Positions 1 through 10,167 are shown, numbered from the stretch's first letter. The stretch is 64,000 nucleotides of DNA from Crambe crambe (GCA_963924555.1 OZ004593.1:5762480-5826479), one strand, 5' to 3'. Notes: generated from the letters alone by a model not told the origin. Numbers and translations are program-made.

Positions 1-441
1 CACCGTGACCTCGCCACACGTAATTGCCTCGTTGGTGAACATTTCCATGTCAAGATTTCAGATTTTGGGATGAGTCGTAGCCTCTATGAATCTCATTACT
101 ACATCATCCAACGAGAGCATGCCATTCTGCCTATTCGCTGGATGGCCACAGAGTGTTTCTATGGAAAGTTTTCAGCCAAAACGGATGTTTGGGCTTTTGG
201 TGCCACCATGTGGGAGATCTTCAACCTCTCCAAGTATAAACCATACTACGAAATGAGAGACATGGAGTTGGTTCGAGATGCGTGCAAGGGCTACACCCGC
301 AAGCTGTTGACTCGTCCAAAAGACTGTCCTCCTGAGGTGTACACTATCATGACCACATGTTGGGCCTACAAACCTTCTGATCGAGCAACATTTGAACAGC
401 TCTATGAAGGACTGTCCTACCTAGATAAAATTTTTTTATAG
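1..441 (+). CDS. Receptor tyrosine kinase, C-terminal part of kinase domain (DDR-like), 5' partial
   Basis: The reading frame is open from base 1, so the window starts inside the gene; 146 residues and a TAG stop are present. It opens at the catalytic loop HRDLATRN (Tyr-kinase type), followed by the DFG motif (residues 21-23), an activation loop with a YxxxYY arrangement (LYESHYY), then LPIRWMA, DVWAFG and the C-lobe CW...RATF segment. The HRDLATRN loop, YxxxYY and LPIRWMA together are most like discoidin domain receptors; Trk and insulin-receptor kinases share parts. The protein ends just after the kinase domain with no tail. The catalytic Asp, Asn and DFG Asp are all present, so this part looks functional. 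The N-terminal half, membrane segment and ectodomain lie outside the window. DDR-like is a similarity call, not proven orthology. Confidence 0.9.
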   Translation, partial: HRDLATRNCLVGEHFHVKISDFGMSRSLYESHYYIIQREHAILPIRWMATECFYGKFSAKTDVWAFGATMWEIFNLSKYKPYYEMRDMELVRDACKGYTRKLLTRPKDCPPEVYTIMTTCWAYKPSDRATFEQLYEGLSYLDKIFL

Positions 442-603
442 CTGATTTTTACTGAGTGATAAATTTTGCACTGTAGAGAGTGGGGCTGAGAAAGAGATTT
501 ATGATGAGAGAGGGGTGGGGCTCGAGAGTTAGCTATAGCGCCGCCATGGTACAAGTGACACCATAGATATATAGACTACGTAACCTATATATATCTATGG
601 TGC

Positions 604-715
604 TGGTGTCATAAAGTTTTGGGGACCCCGCAGTTTTAGGTACCCCCGTCCCCAAATCTACTGTAGATATGGGGACTCCCACATACGTAGATATAGGGAC
701 CCCATTCCAAATGTA
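604..715. repeat. GGGGACCCC-rich repeat, inverted relative to 16474-16636
   Basis: Begins GTGTCATAAAGTTTTGGGGA and continues with alternating GGGGAC/GTCCCC and ATCTAC/GTAGAT palindromic words. The reverse complement of 16474-16636 starts with the same 20 bases. This is probably a dispersed palindromic MITE end; the two copies need not belong to one element. Confidence 0.65.
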
Positions 716-840
716 TGCTTATAGAAGATATCTCATCACAAATCTACATAGACATCAGTAATAGTTAAATCCACACCTTTTATGTTAGATCTTGGCCTTA
801 GGATGGCTGCTCAAAGTGAGGTAGCTGAGTCTGACTTATC

Positions 841-862
841 AGAGAGCGCGGTAGCGCTCTCT
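841..862. repeat. Perfect 9-bp hairpin
   Basis: AGAGAGCGC, loop GGTA, GCGCTCTCT. It lies about 16 bp outside the left long inverted repeat of the Helitron-like element. GC-rich hairpins near ends are typical of Helitron-type elements, but its position at the 5' side does not fit the classical 3' hairpin. Confidence 0.7.
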
Positions 863-877
863 ATGTAGGGATGACCT

Positions 878-1035
878 ATGACCCTCCATAGGACTAATAC
901 AAAATGAAGTTGGATTTTCTCAGAAAACAGTAAGTTGTAGCTGCTATAACTGCTCACCCTGTCTCTTATGCACATTCTTATCATGCAGGAGAATTTTGGA
1001 GGCTGAAATACTCAACACGGAGAAACAGTAGTAGC
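878..1035 (+). repeat. Left long inverted repeat of the Helitron-like element
   Basis: Starts ATGACCCTCCATAGGACTAA and matches the reverse complement of 9480-9630 over about 150 bp with scattered mismatches and small indels. Shared words include TTGGATTTTCTCAG, AACAGTAAG, GTAGCTGCTAT and AATTTTGGAG. Confidence 0.8.
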
Positions 1036-1753
1036 GCACTTTTTCATGATTTCTTATTCTTCAGGTTCTTAATCATCATCATATTCTTCATAATGGCACG
1101 ATCTGGAGTAAAATTGGGCCGCGCTTTGGCCATCTTCTATATATGAATTTGTACCATTTTACTCGGACCAGGTCCACATCCCATCAGTTTAGCCTCTAGT
1201 TCACTCAGAAAAAAAAGCCGCTTCCTTAGTACAGTTATACAGCTAATCAGCCATTAAACTTAAATAGATTGCGCATGCGTACGTACAGTTACCATGACTA
1301 AAATCTACCGTCCGGATCGATACCGTCTGAGCTAAACTAGCTACTTGCTATTCTTCAAAGTCCTCGAGATAAGTTGTTATTCTTTTATTAGCTATTGTTA
1401 TAGCTATTTTTGCTAGCTAACTAACTAGCTAGCTAAATACCTAGGTAAATCTTACCAAAATTCAAGTTGGTTAAAAGTCAACTTTATACTGAGCTAGCCA
1501 ACTACTTAGTGTTAACCAGCTACCTTTGTAGCTCTTATCACTTAGCTGAATAGTTAGCTACAGCAAATTGCTAGCTCTGTAAACTTGTATTTAATGCTAG
1601 CTGTAGTGTAATACTCAGCTACAGTATACAGCATATTATTATTATTAATTATTATTTTATTGGCATATTAATTTTATCTACTACTCTATATATATTGGAT
1701 AAATAACATAATAGAAAAAAAAACCTATACATCTGTCTACACTAATAATTACT
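1036..1753. other. Leader region of the Helitron-like element, no gene seen
   Basis: AT-rich, with dense AGCT/TAGC words (about 1380-1620) and an ATT-rich stretch near 1637-1665. No convincing reading frame. It probably holds the promoter of the downstream polyprotein, but no specific site could be assigned. Confidence 0.5.
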
Positions 1754-2983
1754 ATGGCTTCAGCAAAAAAAAAGAGGGCACAGCGAAAAAAGAGGTATGA
1801 AATGAATAAAGCTGCAGAAAAGTCCACAATGAAACAGTACCATGATAAACACAGGGATACCATGAAATCAAAATCTAAACACAATTATGAAAAGAACAAA
1901 GATGCCATAAAATCTAAGTCTAAACAAAATTATGAAAAGAACAAAGATGCTGCAAAATCTAGATCTAAGCAAAATTATGAAAAAAACAAAGACGCCATGA
2001 AATCTAAATTTAAACTACATTATGAAAAGAACAAAGATGCTAGGAAATCTGAATTCAACAAATATTATGAAAAGAACAAAGATGACATCAAATTAAAATC
2101 TAAACAGTATGATGAAAAGAATCAGGATGCCCTCAAATATAAAATCAAAGAATACAACCAAAAGCATGAAATTTCCATTAAATCTAAACTGAATGCTCAT
2201 TATCAAAAAAATAAAGACCGTCTCTGCTCTCTGAAGAGAAAAAGATACCAACAAAACAGTGACAAAATCAAAGCAGCTAATCATGCCTACTATAGATCCA
2301 ACTCTGAATCAAGGAAAGTTGCTGCTCAAGCTGGATATTCAAAGAAGGCAAAAGCTGTTATTAAAAGAGCAAGGCAATACTATGCTAAGAACAGGGGCTA
2401 CATTTGTGCTAATGAGAGACGGAAGTATGAATTAGCAGAACCAAAGCCACTGACTAAACTCTTTTATGTGCACAAGATAAAGAAAAATCTGATGCGCAAT
2501 ACTGGATTGTTGTCTAACCTAATAGACACTTTTGAAAAGGAGCATACCTGTGCATGCAATAAGATTTCAAAAGGCAATCGCAAGACTGCAATTTCTAATC
2601 TGGCAGCGCAGAGAGTAGTATGCAAAGCTATACAGATACGCAAGCAATATGTTGGTGCCTTGCTCAAAGCTGTCAGATATATAAATGGACTTAAGATCAA
2701 AGGAAGGGCAGACTTTGGTGAGGGTTTGCACTCGGCTCACAGTGAGCCCTACTTCTATGATTCTGCATACCTCTTTGCGAAAAGACCTGATATTTTGACT
2801 ATAGACCAAAGTGGGATATGTAGGCAAGAAGAGAATGTTTCTGAGAGTAAGGTTAGTAGTGATATCCCACATGCACATACATGGAAATGTAGTTCAAAGT
2901 GCAAACCTCTCACTGAGTCAGAAGTGAGCAGTATACTTGATCTTAAGTCAGAGTTTGAGAACCCGATTCATGAACTGTCATGA
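1754..2983 (+). CDS. Helitron-like protein, N-terminal part (Lys-rich repeats), ends at in-frame TGA
   Basis: 409 residues from ATG 1754 to TGA 2981-2983. Residues ~1-200 are very basic and contain about ten degenerate repeats of 13-15 residues built on KSKSKQNYEKNKDA; such Y/N/K-spaced arrays occur at the N-terminus of many animal Helitron proteins and probably bind nucleic acid. Residues ~230-409 look like ordinary domain sequence with Cys and His pairs (HTCACNK, HAHTWKCSSKC). The next reading frame (2987-8908) is in the same frame and continues directly after the stop, so this is most simply the front of one polyprotein of about 2380 residues interrupted by one nonsense codon. Confidence 0.8.
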   Translation: MASAKKKRAQRKKRYEMNKAAEKSTMKQYHDKHRDTMKSKSKHNYEKNKDAIKSKSKQNYEKNKDAAKSRSKQNYEKNKDAMKSKFKLHYEKNKDARKSEFNKYYEKNKDDIKLKSKQYDEKNQDALKYKIKEYNQKHEISIKSKLNAHYQKNKDRLCSLKRKRYQQNSDKIKAANHAYYRSNSESRKVAAQAGYSKKAKAVIKRARQYYAKNRGYICANERRKYELAEPKPLTKLFYVHKIKKNLMRNTGLLSNLIDTFEKEHTCACNKISKGNRKTAISNLAAQRVVCKAIQIRKQYVGALLKAVRYINGLKIKGRADFGEGLHSAHSEPYFYDSAYLFAKRPDILTIDQSGICRQEENVSESKVSSDIPHAHTWKCSSKCKPLTESEVSSILDLKSEFENPIHELS

Positions 2984-2986
2984 GTT

Positions 2987-5900
2987 TTGGACAATATTGA
3001 TGGTAGTTGTCCAAACTACCATTATAGTAAGGCTGTAAGTGGTCAATCTAGAGAACTTAAAGGGCACAGCTTGCTTTGTTACATGGGTACAGAATGCAAA
3101 AGCAGACTTAGGATTTTGAGATCAGCTGCCACCCATTATCCTATTTTGCGTTCTTTAATACGTGCTGTGTATGTAGCTATTAATAGCCTGCGCAGCGTAT
3201 CTAAGCTTGATGAAGCACTCAAGTCTGGTGACTTTGCCTTTCTAATGAACAATTTAGATGGTGATTTTGACTCTCTTTTGAGTAATGACGTGGAAACAAC
3301 TCATGAGCTTACTGAAACAGCACACTCAGTCCTGAGAAGGAGAGATCTAGAATTGCATCTTCAGATCACTCATGCTGGGCTAATAGCTGAGTATCAAAAG
3401 GCAGTTGAGGACTATCCTCAAAATCCATGCTGTAGTTGTCAGCAGCTACATCAGCGCAGAAATGTAACCAAAATTAATTTCTCAAATAGATTGGGAGACA
3501 CTGTGTGGCCTGCGCTGAAACAGTTCATGCTAAGAGACAACAAACAAGCTGCAGATGAGACACATTTCATGTGCAACTACTGTAAATCTAGTATGAAACA
3601 TGATAAAATGCCACCACGCTGTGTGCTCAATGGTTTAGAGGTGATTCCCATTCCAGAAGAGCTGAAAAATTTGGATTGCTTGAGTAAGCAGTTCATTCAA
3701 CGTGCCAAAAGTTATCAAACTGTTGTTAGGTTAGGCACTTACACAAATAAAGTACCCACATATAACTCATTACAGGCATGCAAGGGTACAATGTTCTTCC
3801 TTCCTTTGCCTCTGGGAAAGACCCTAGAGACTTTAGATCAGGTTAACCATCCAGTTACATCTCTAGCCAGTCCTGAACTCTATATCATAGTCAATGGTAA
3901 GCCTACCACCAACAAAATGGTGTGGCGCAGCCTTGTGAATGTCAAAGATATCAAGGGAGCTGTAGAGAAGCTCAGACAAATCAACTGGCTTTACAAAGAC
4001 GTAGATGACAGTTCTCTAGACACAACACTCAAGGAAGTCGTAGAAGTAGTAAGTAACGCTTCTAGCACTATGCTTGAGAAAGCTTCAGATAATGACATAT
4101 CTGGATTGCAATGTTACACGATAAGAAATTTGAACAACAAGCTGAATACTGATTCTGACATAGAACAGTATAAGCTTTTGCACGTTGAGGAGGAACCTTT
4201 AGACAATCGTCAAAAGTTCCTTGATGTTATGTGTTTTCCAACACTTTTCCCAGATGGAAAGTTTGGAAAGTATCACCCTCGCAGTGTGAAAATTTCCCAC
4301 AGCGAATATATAAAGTCCCGCCTCTTTAATAAAGACCCTCGATTCAGAAAGGAGCCTCGCTACATATTTTACTTGCTTTGGCAGAAAGAAATGAGGGAAA
4401 TTTCAGCAGGTGTTTACAACATACTGAAATCTTCAAAATCACACTCAATGACCGTTGGCAACTTATTGGACAAGGTGGGAGCAAATGACGAACACCTGGA
4501 ATCCAATTTATCCACTATGCTTCAGTCAGTCCGTGGCACAAAGCAGTATTGGTATGTGCGGCAGAGTGATCTGAGGTGTATGGTACGCGAATACGGTTCA
4601 CCAACTCTCTTCCTCACATTCAGCTGTGCCGAGTATGAATCTTATGACATTGTAAGCTATCTCAGGTCTTTGAATGATGTGTCTGATAGTTACAATATAG
4701 GAAAGCTATGCACAGAGGACCCTGTTTCTGTCTCTAGGCAGTTTTCGCACAAATTTCATGCTTTCTTCCAAAAAGTGTTGATCAAAGGTGAGGTTTTGGG
4801 CTGTGTAGACCATTACTTTTGGAAAAAAGAGTACCAAGCACGTGGTGCTCCCCATTTCCACGTACTTTTGTGGATACGTGATGCACCTGTGATTGGTAAG
4901 GACGATCCAGACAAAATCCTGGCCTGGATTCAGGAAAGAATTACTTGCCACATCCCAGAAAAGGAAAGTAATCCTGAACTGAATTCACTGGTCACGAGAT
5001 ACCAAATGCACAAGTGCAGTGCTTATTGCAGACGACGAGTCAAGCGTGGTTCTATCTATACAACCACTTGCAAATTCAATTTTCCTCGTGAGCCCTGTGA
5101 AAATGCAGTGCTACATTGTGTGGAAGAAAAGCTCAAAAAGCACCAAAAAATTTATCAGCTCCCACGGACAGAGTCCGAGACAAGGGTGAATGATTATAAT
5201 CCCCTTCTTTTGTTGCTGTGGAAGGCTAACATTGACATACAGTTTGTGGCCGAGTCCTCCTTGGCTCTCAGCTATTATGTCACTGCCTATGTTACCAAAG
5301 CTGAAAGAAGCACCTTGCAGGAAGTATGGAATGAGGTAAGTGATAACAAGAGTGTCTACAGTCGTTTGTGGAGCTTTGGTGTGAGAGCCCTCCGCTCTCG
5401 AGAATGTGGCTTATATGAAGCCAGCGATTTATTAATAGGTGATCACCTATGTGAAAAATCGACCACTGTGAAGTGGATCTGTGTCAAGATGCCTCACAAG
5501 AGAAGTCGCAGGTTGAAAAACCATAGTGTGTTGCAGGAAATTGCAGACGAGAATCCAGAGAGTGAGGACATCTTTGAGGATGACCTCTTCAATACCCACT
5601 ATCCCAAAAGACCAGCTGATCTGGAGGACGTCTGCCTGCATGACTTTGTAGCCAATTATGATTGGTACAGCAAGGATCGTAATGGCGATAGGATTTACAG
5701 GAGGCTGACAAAACCTAGACTTGTGAATCACAAGCTCTATGATCCAAACAAAGAAGAGGAGAGGGAAGACTTCTATTATTCCCTCGTACTTCTTTTCGTT
5801 CCCTTTAGAAATGAGGCTTCCTTGCTCCAGGAGAATGAAAAACCAGAGGAAGCATTCAACCGCCTCTTACCTTCCAATGAGAGCTGCTCAGAGTATCACT

Positions 5901-8900
5901 CTAGATTGCAGAAGATATTGAAAGCACGGGAGGCTCTGAAGAAAATCAATGATGCAAGAGAGGCAAATAATGATAATGAGGGAACCAACAAGGAAGATCA
6001 TGACGAACCAGAGTTGCTAGGTCAGGCAAAGTCAGCAATGCTGGATGCATTGCACATGAACGCCAAAAAGCCTGATAAACTCACCTTACAAGAAAGAGTC
6101 ATGATGTTGAATTCTGATCAGAGGAGGATCTTTGAACGTGTAAAGGACCACCTCCTTCATCAAGTACAGCATGAAGCTGACGAATGTAATTGTGAATTTG
6201 AACCACTTTGCATGTTCATAAGTGGTGTCGGAGGAACTGGCAAATCGTTTCTCATTGAAGCTCTGAAACAGCTCATAGATGGCATTTGGACGTCTGATGA
6301 TTTGACGTGTGCAGTTGCTGCACCTACTGGTTTGGCTGCCTTCAATGTTGGTGGAGTAACCATCCATAGGCTCTTTCAATTGCCTATAGAACATGAAGGC
6401 AAAGAGGCTGGTTACTGGTCTCTTTCAAAAGCCTCACAGAAAATAATGAAGACCGTGCTTCGTGGTCTCAAAATGATTATTGTAGATGAAGTGTCCATGG
6501 TTTCCAGTCTCAACCTTGCATACATGCACCTGAGACTTGAGGAACTATTTGGTGGACACAGTTGGTTCGGTGGGAAAAATGTTATATTTGTAGGTGATTT
6601 GCTTCAGTTGCAGCCTGTTAACGGTAGTCCTGTGTTTGAAATGATATCCAAAAAATCACTATGTCACAAACTTGGCTGTACAACATCAGTGAACATATGG
6701 AAAAGTTCCATCAAATACGATGAGCTCACCATCAATGAGAGACAAAAGAAAGACAGGGAGTTCTCACAAATGCTGGACAGCGTGAGGCGAGGTTCTCCAA
6801 CTGAGGAAACACTATGCACACTCCAAGAACGTGTTACTGACCGTTCTGTACCTGAACTCTTTCGTGATCTTAAGAACTCAGACATGAATCCTGTCTGTCT
6901 TTTCCCCACCAGAGAGCAGTGCGACCAAGTCAACAATGAAATGCTTGGAAGCCTGGACTCAGAAATATATAAAATATCGTGCACTGACGAAGTTGATGAA
7001 ACAAAGAGCAAAAGCAAGTGGAACAAGAAAGCAGCTGAGAAGCTAGAGAAACTAAACAAAGACTGCAATAATACTGCAGGATTAGAAGCAGTGCTGAAAC
7101 TAGCTGTTGGTGCACGTGTCATGCTGAGACGTAACATTGATATAGAAACAGGTTTGGTCAATGGAGCCATTGGCACAGTTATAGCAATCTCAGCAAGATG
7201 TATCTCTGTTCAATTTGACCACATCAATGATCCATGTGATATTGAAAAGGTAAAAACAAAGTTCATGGTGATGAAAAATTACTTTGTCTACCGTGAGCAA
7301 TTTCCCCTTATCCTTGCCTATGCAGTTACAATTCACAAATGCCAAGGTTTATCCTTGGATTGTGCTATCATAGACTTATCAAGCAAGGTATTTGCTGATG
7401 GCATGGCTTACGTAGCACTCTCAAGGGTGAAATCGCTTCTTGGGTTGCACCTAATTTCTCTGGACAAAGACTCAATCAGGGTCAATAGGAAAAGCATCAT
7501 GGAAATCAATAGACTGAGGGAAATGTATAGAAAAGACCTTCCTCTGTATGATGTGCCAGCACCAAGAACTCGCTCCAAGCGCAAGCTTACTGGTACTTCT
7601 GAACAAATTGAGCCCAATGCTAAGAAGAGAAGGGTTGACAACCCTATCAAAGCCAATCCTATCAACTCTCAGCTGGAACAAAGGGTATGGCCTTTCAAAT
7701 TTCATTCAGTCGATGAGCAATGGCAGCGCAATGCTTGTGCCTCCCTTGGTCTCCAGTTTGAGAGAAGCAATGGAGCGAGTCCAGGTAGTGGCAGTTTGCC
7801 TCTCACTTGTCCAGACAAGAATAAAATTAAGACAATAGTTGGAGACGGAAATTGCATGTTTCGATCTCTGTCTTATATTATCACGGGTTCACAAGCCCAA
7901 CATGGGAGGCTACGTACAAAAATTATTCAGCACATGCATGATATCGCTCCCCTTATTATAGGACATATCAGGGGCCGTTCTCAAGATAGATACACCACTG
8001 TTGGGGAATACATACAGGGCAGTGGAATGGACAAAACTGGTGTGTGGGGCACTGATATAGAATTACTAACCCTTGCCCACTTACTAAAAACATGCATATT
8101 CTCTTATGACACACAAAGGGACACCTGGGATAGGTTCAAACCTAGCAGCATAGACAAGACAGTGAAAACAGACTTAGCATCAAGTTCCCTGTATCTAAGA
8201 CACCCACAAGCTCATTATGAGGTTGTTCTTGCTGTTGAACCTTTGATAAATTCAAACCCACCTCAATCCAATGAACCAGATGAAAAGAAAGCAGACCATA
8301 GCAGTGGTAACAGCATTCCCACAAGCAATCACATAGATGGAAACATAATATTACAGGAAGAGTGGCCAGAGTGTAGATTCCATTCAGTGGACGAAGAGTG
8401 GCAAAAAGTTGCATGTGGTGTACTAAATATTCCATATCATTGCAAAAATGGATTAAGTCGGGGTGGTGCCAATGTAATTCTGACACGTCCAGATAAGATG
8501 CAAAAAATTATAGCAGATGGCAATTGTCTGTTTCGGTGTCTTTCCCACATAGTAACGGGAACTCAAAGACATCATGTAGCTGTACGTTTGGCCATAATAG
8601 AACACTTGCAAAGAATTCCTGGGTTCTTGGGCACCTATGGCTATAAAAGTGTTAATGACTACTTGAATAGAACCAATATGGACAAAATAAACACTTGGGG
8701 TACTGATATCGAAATGTTTGCTTTTGCACATTTGCTAAATACTCCAATATATTCATTTGTTAAAAATTTAAATGATTGGCATAAATATCCCCCCTCCCGG
8801 ATAAATCTAACCATGTATGATGATGTCACATGTGATGATGTCACACAAAAGGCAATGTACATAAGATTTCATTCTGAACACTTTGAAGTCGTATGCTCAG

Positions 8901-8908
8901 TCTTATAA
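2987..8908 (+). CDS. Helitron-like Rep/PIF1-helicase polyprotein with tandem OTU domains
   Basis: 1973 codons open from just after the TGA; there is no ATG at the front (residue 1 is TTG), so it is probably the continuation of 1754-2983. Order: a Cys-rich N-terminal segment (CCSC...CNYC, ~145-205) typical of Helitron proteins; a Helitron_like_N/Rep region with the HUH motif HFH at residues 623-625 and paired tyrosines Y764/Y768 (YYVTAYVTK); a PIF1-type helicase with Walker A GVGGTGKS (1080-1087), Walker B VDE (D1167, E1168), GDLLQLQPV, a TIHKCQG motif and ALSRVKS. Two OTU-type Cys-protease domains follow, with DGNC at 1620-1623 and 1844-1847 and C-terminal His in HYEVV and HFEVV. No endonuclease domain was recognised. 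Function (known for the family): rolling-circle-type transposition. All catalytic motifs are intact. Confidence 0.93.
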   Translation: MDNIDGSCPNYHYSKAVSGQSRELKGHSLLCYMGTECKSRLRILRSAATHYPILRSLIRAVYVAINSLRSVSKLDEALKSGDFAFLMNNLDGDFDSLLSNDVETTHELTETAHSVLRRRDLELHLQITHAGLIAEYQKAVEDYPQNPCCSCQQLHQRRNVTKINFSNRLGDTVWPALKQFMLRDNKQAADETHFMCNYCKSSMKHDKMPPRCVLNGLEVIPIPEELKNLDCLSKQFIQRAKSYQTVVRLGTYTNKVPTYNSLQACKGTMFFLPLPLGKTLETLDQVNHPVTSLASPELYIIVNGKPTTNKMVWRSLVNVKDIKGAVEKLRQINWLYKDVDDSSLDTTLKEVVEVVSNASSTMLEKASDNDISGLQCYTIRNLNNKLNTDSDIEQYKLLHVEEEPLDNRQKFLDVMCFPTLFPDGKFGKYHPRSVKISHSEYIKSRLFNKDPRFRKEPRYIFYLLWQKEMREISAGVYNILKSSKSHSMTVGNLLDKVGANDEHLESNLSTMLQSVRGTKQYWYVRQSDLRCMVREYGSPTLFLTFSCAEYESYDIVSYLRSLNDVSDSYNIGKLCTEDPVSVSRQFSHKFHAFFQKVLIKGEVLGCVDHYFWKKEYQARGAPHFHVLLWIRDAPVIGKDDPDKILAWIQERITCHIPEKESNPELNSLVTRYQMHKCSAYCRRRVKRGSIYTTTCKFNFPREPCENAVLHCVEEKLKKHQKIYQLPRTESETRVNDYNPLLLLLWKANIDIQFVAESSLALSYYVTAYVTKAERSTLQEVWNEVSDNKSVYSRLWSFGVRALRSRECGLYEASDLLIGDHLCEKSTTVKWICVKMPHKRSRRLKNHSVLQEIADENPESEDIFEDDLFNTHYPKRPADLEDVCLHDFVANYDWYSKDRNGDRIYRRLTKPRLVNHKLYDPNKEEEREDFYYSLVLLFVPFRNEASLLQENEKPEEAFNRLLPSNESCSEYHSRLQKILKAREALKKINDAREANNDNEGTNKEDHDEPELLGQAKSAMLDALHMNAKKPDKLTLQERVMMLNSDQRRIFERVKDHLLHQVQHEADECNCEFEPLCMFISGVGGTGKSFLIEALKQLIDGIWTSDDLTCAVAAPTGLAAFNVGGVTIHRLFQLPIEHEGKEAGYWSLSKASQKIMKTVLRGLKMIIVDEVSMVSSLNLAYMHLRLEELFGGHSWFGGKNVIFVGDLLQLQPVNGSPVFEMISKKSLCHKLGCTTSVNIWKSSIKYDELTINERQKKDREFSQMLDSVRRGSPTEETLCTLQERVTDRSVPELFRDLKNSDMNPVCLFPTREQCDQVNNEMLGSLDSEIYKISCTDEVDETKSKSKWNKKAAEKLEKLNKDCNNTAGLEAVLKLAVGARVMLRRNIDIETGLVNGAIGTVIAISARCISVQFDHINDPCDIEKVKTKFMVMKNYFVYREQFPLILAYAVTIHKCQGLSLDCAIIDLSSKVFADGMAYVALSRVKSLLGLHLISLDKDSIRVNRKSIMEINRLREMYRKDLPLYDVPAPRTRSKRKLTGTSEQIEPNAKKRRVDNPIKANPINSQLEQRVWPFKFHSVDEQWQRNACASLGLQFERSNGASPGSGSLPLTCPDKNKIKTIVGDGNCMFRSLSYIITGSQAQHGRLRTKIIQHMHDIAPLIIGHIRGRSQDRYTTVGEYIQGSGMDKTGVWGTDIELLTLAHLLKTCIFSYDTQRDTWDRFKPSSIDKTVKTDLASSSLYLRHPQAHYEVVLAVEPLINSNPPQSNEPDEKKADHSSGNSIPTSNHIDGNIILQEEWPECRFHSVDEEWQKVACGVLNIPYHCKNGLSRGGANVILTRPDKMQKIIADGNCLFRCLSHIVTGTQRHHVAVRLAIIEHLQRIPGFLGTYGYKSVNDYLNRTNMDKINTWGTDIEMFAFAHLLNTPIYSFVKNLNDWHKYPPSRINLTMYDDVTCDDVTQKAMYIRFHSEHFEVVCSVL

Positions 8909-9479
8909 TTACTTGAATACCTTCACTATGATGATTGTGTCAGTGCTACTTATTGCACATCACAAAGTATACTTGGCAATTATGCCAGTTGTTATACAGC
9001 ATCATCATGTATAGCCTGCTGTGTATAAGCACCAGGAGCAACACCACAATGGCACTTCCCAGCTTATTTATATGATTGAAGGAAGAAGTACTGTAGAGAA
9101 GGATAATGATTACAACAGTGCAGGGGGGTGCCACTTGAAACGTTGGGACACAGCTGGAAGTAAAAAGGTGGTGTTGCATAAAGAATGGCATCATTATAGT
9201 GTACTGGCGCACATTAACACATAGGCCAGATGTCATTCACTTCCAGTTTAACTGTATATGTATGGATATGGATATATGTAAAAGTCCCAACGAGCACTGA
9301 TCCTTTCTCTGTATAGGCAACAGTACTTAACACAGACTCACAGGCTAAAAAACTTGGTGCCACTGTATGGTAACATACAGTACAAGTTAAAATCAAACCA
9401 TTCGTGCAAAATTTATTTCGCATTTAACGTTTGTGCTCATGCACATCAAGTAACTCGGGTTTACAGCTATAGCTAATGC
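8909..9479. other. 3' region of the Helitron-like element, no gene seen
   Basis: AT-rich tail after the polyprotein stop. Several short frames on both strands have no recognisable protein. No clear CTRR-terminated hairpin was found here. Confidence 0.45.
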
Positions 9480-9630
9480 ATTTTTACTGTTCTTCAGTGT
9501 TTAATCTTTCAGGCTCCAAAATTATATTTTATAAGAATACGGGGTAAGCAGTCATAGCAGCTACATCTTACTGTTTCCTGAGAAAATCCAACTACTTCAT
9601 TTTATAGCTATTAGTCCTATGGAGGGTCAT
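9480..9630 (-). repeat. Right long inverted repeat of the Helitron-like element
   Basis: Reverse complement partner of 878-1035, ending GGAGGGTCAT at 9621-9630. Weak similarity may continue outward (GAATCTGACATAA versus GAGTCTGACTTAT), so the true element end could be further out. Confidence 0.8.
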
Positions 9631-10167
9631 GCATGTCAAGGTTTGCAGCTGGCTATTCATGCAAAAATGCAAGGCATTATTATGTCAGATTCAGTTATTC
9701 TATCAAAAATGAAATTTAATTGTGCGAACATTTTGATTTTAACTTGTACATATGAATTAAAGCAGAGGGCAGAGAACTTGACTGCTCTGACAGTGATTAG
9801 AAGAGTACTGAGACAATTTTATAAACCTGAATGTGTTCTATGTACTTGGTTGCACCATGCTGAAGAGCTCCAAATAGAGCGAAACAGTCGAATTGCCACT
9901 TTCCTCTTTAACAGAGGGGCAATCAATCACACCATGCTTATAATGCATGCTGTGTGGTCGATTGTCCATGGTTACCAAGTACAAAATTTATATTTCATAC
10001 CCCACATGAGCTGCATGTGGGGAAGGAGCAATTTGTCATAATAATAGCTATGTCTCCTCAAAGTTTCATGATCTTATATATGTAGCTAGTCCACCCTTTG
10101 ACATGTAGCTACCAAGGACTTAAGCAGGGGAGCTAATGCTAAAAATTTAATTTAAAAAAAGAGAGAA
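9631..10167. other. Intergenic, no gene recognised
   Basis: A frame of 140 codons (9619-10041) starts inside the right inverted repeat and resembles nothing known; it is not supported as a gene. The sequence TTGCAC...GCTCC with imperfect internal inverted words suggests repeat-derived DNA. Confidence 0.4.

Larger units (their letters stand above)
442..877. other. Non-coding 3' flank of the kinase gene with short repeats
   Basis: Just after the kinase stop the sequence resembles the flank of the kinase scrap at 18721-18825 (shared ACTGAGTGATAA), so it is probably 3' UTR. From about 560 it becomes repeat-derived: an imperfect palindrome at 561-600 with CCATAGATATATA-like arms, then GGGGACCCC-type repeats. 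No gene was recognised. Confidence 0.6.
878..9630 (+). mobile_element. Helitron-like element (Rep/helicase/OTU) bounded by long imperfect inverted repeats
   Basis: A unit of about 8.75 kb contains one long transposase-type reading frame (1754-8908, one internal stop) between inverted repeats at 878-1035 and 9480-9630. The coding part has the Helitron hallmarks: an HUH Rep centre, a two-Tyr motif and a PIF1-type helicase. Classical Helitrons lack TIRs, whereas Helentron/Helitron2-type elements can have terminal inverted repeats, so this may be of that type, or a Helitron inserted into a TIR element. Exact termini and target site were not resolved. Confidence 0.7.

Noticed and set aside
6086..7176. 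Antisense frames inside the helicase region
   Set aside because: Shadow frames of a well-supported coding region on the plus strand.
9619..10041. 140-codon frame as a gene
   Set aside because: It begins inside the inverted repeat, has no recognisable domain and sits in repeat-derived DNA.
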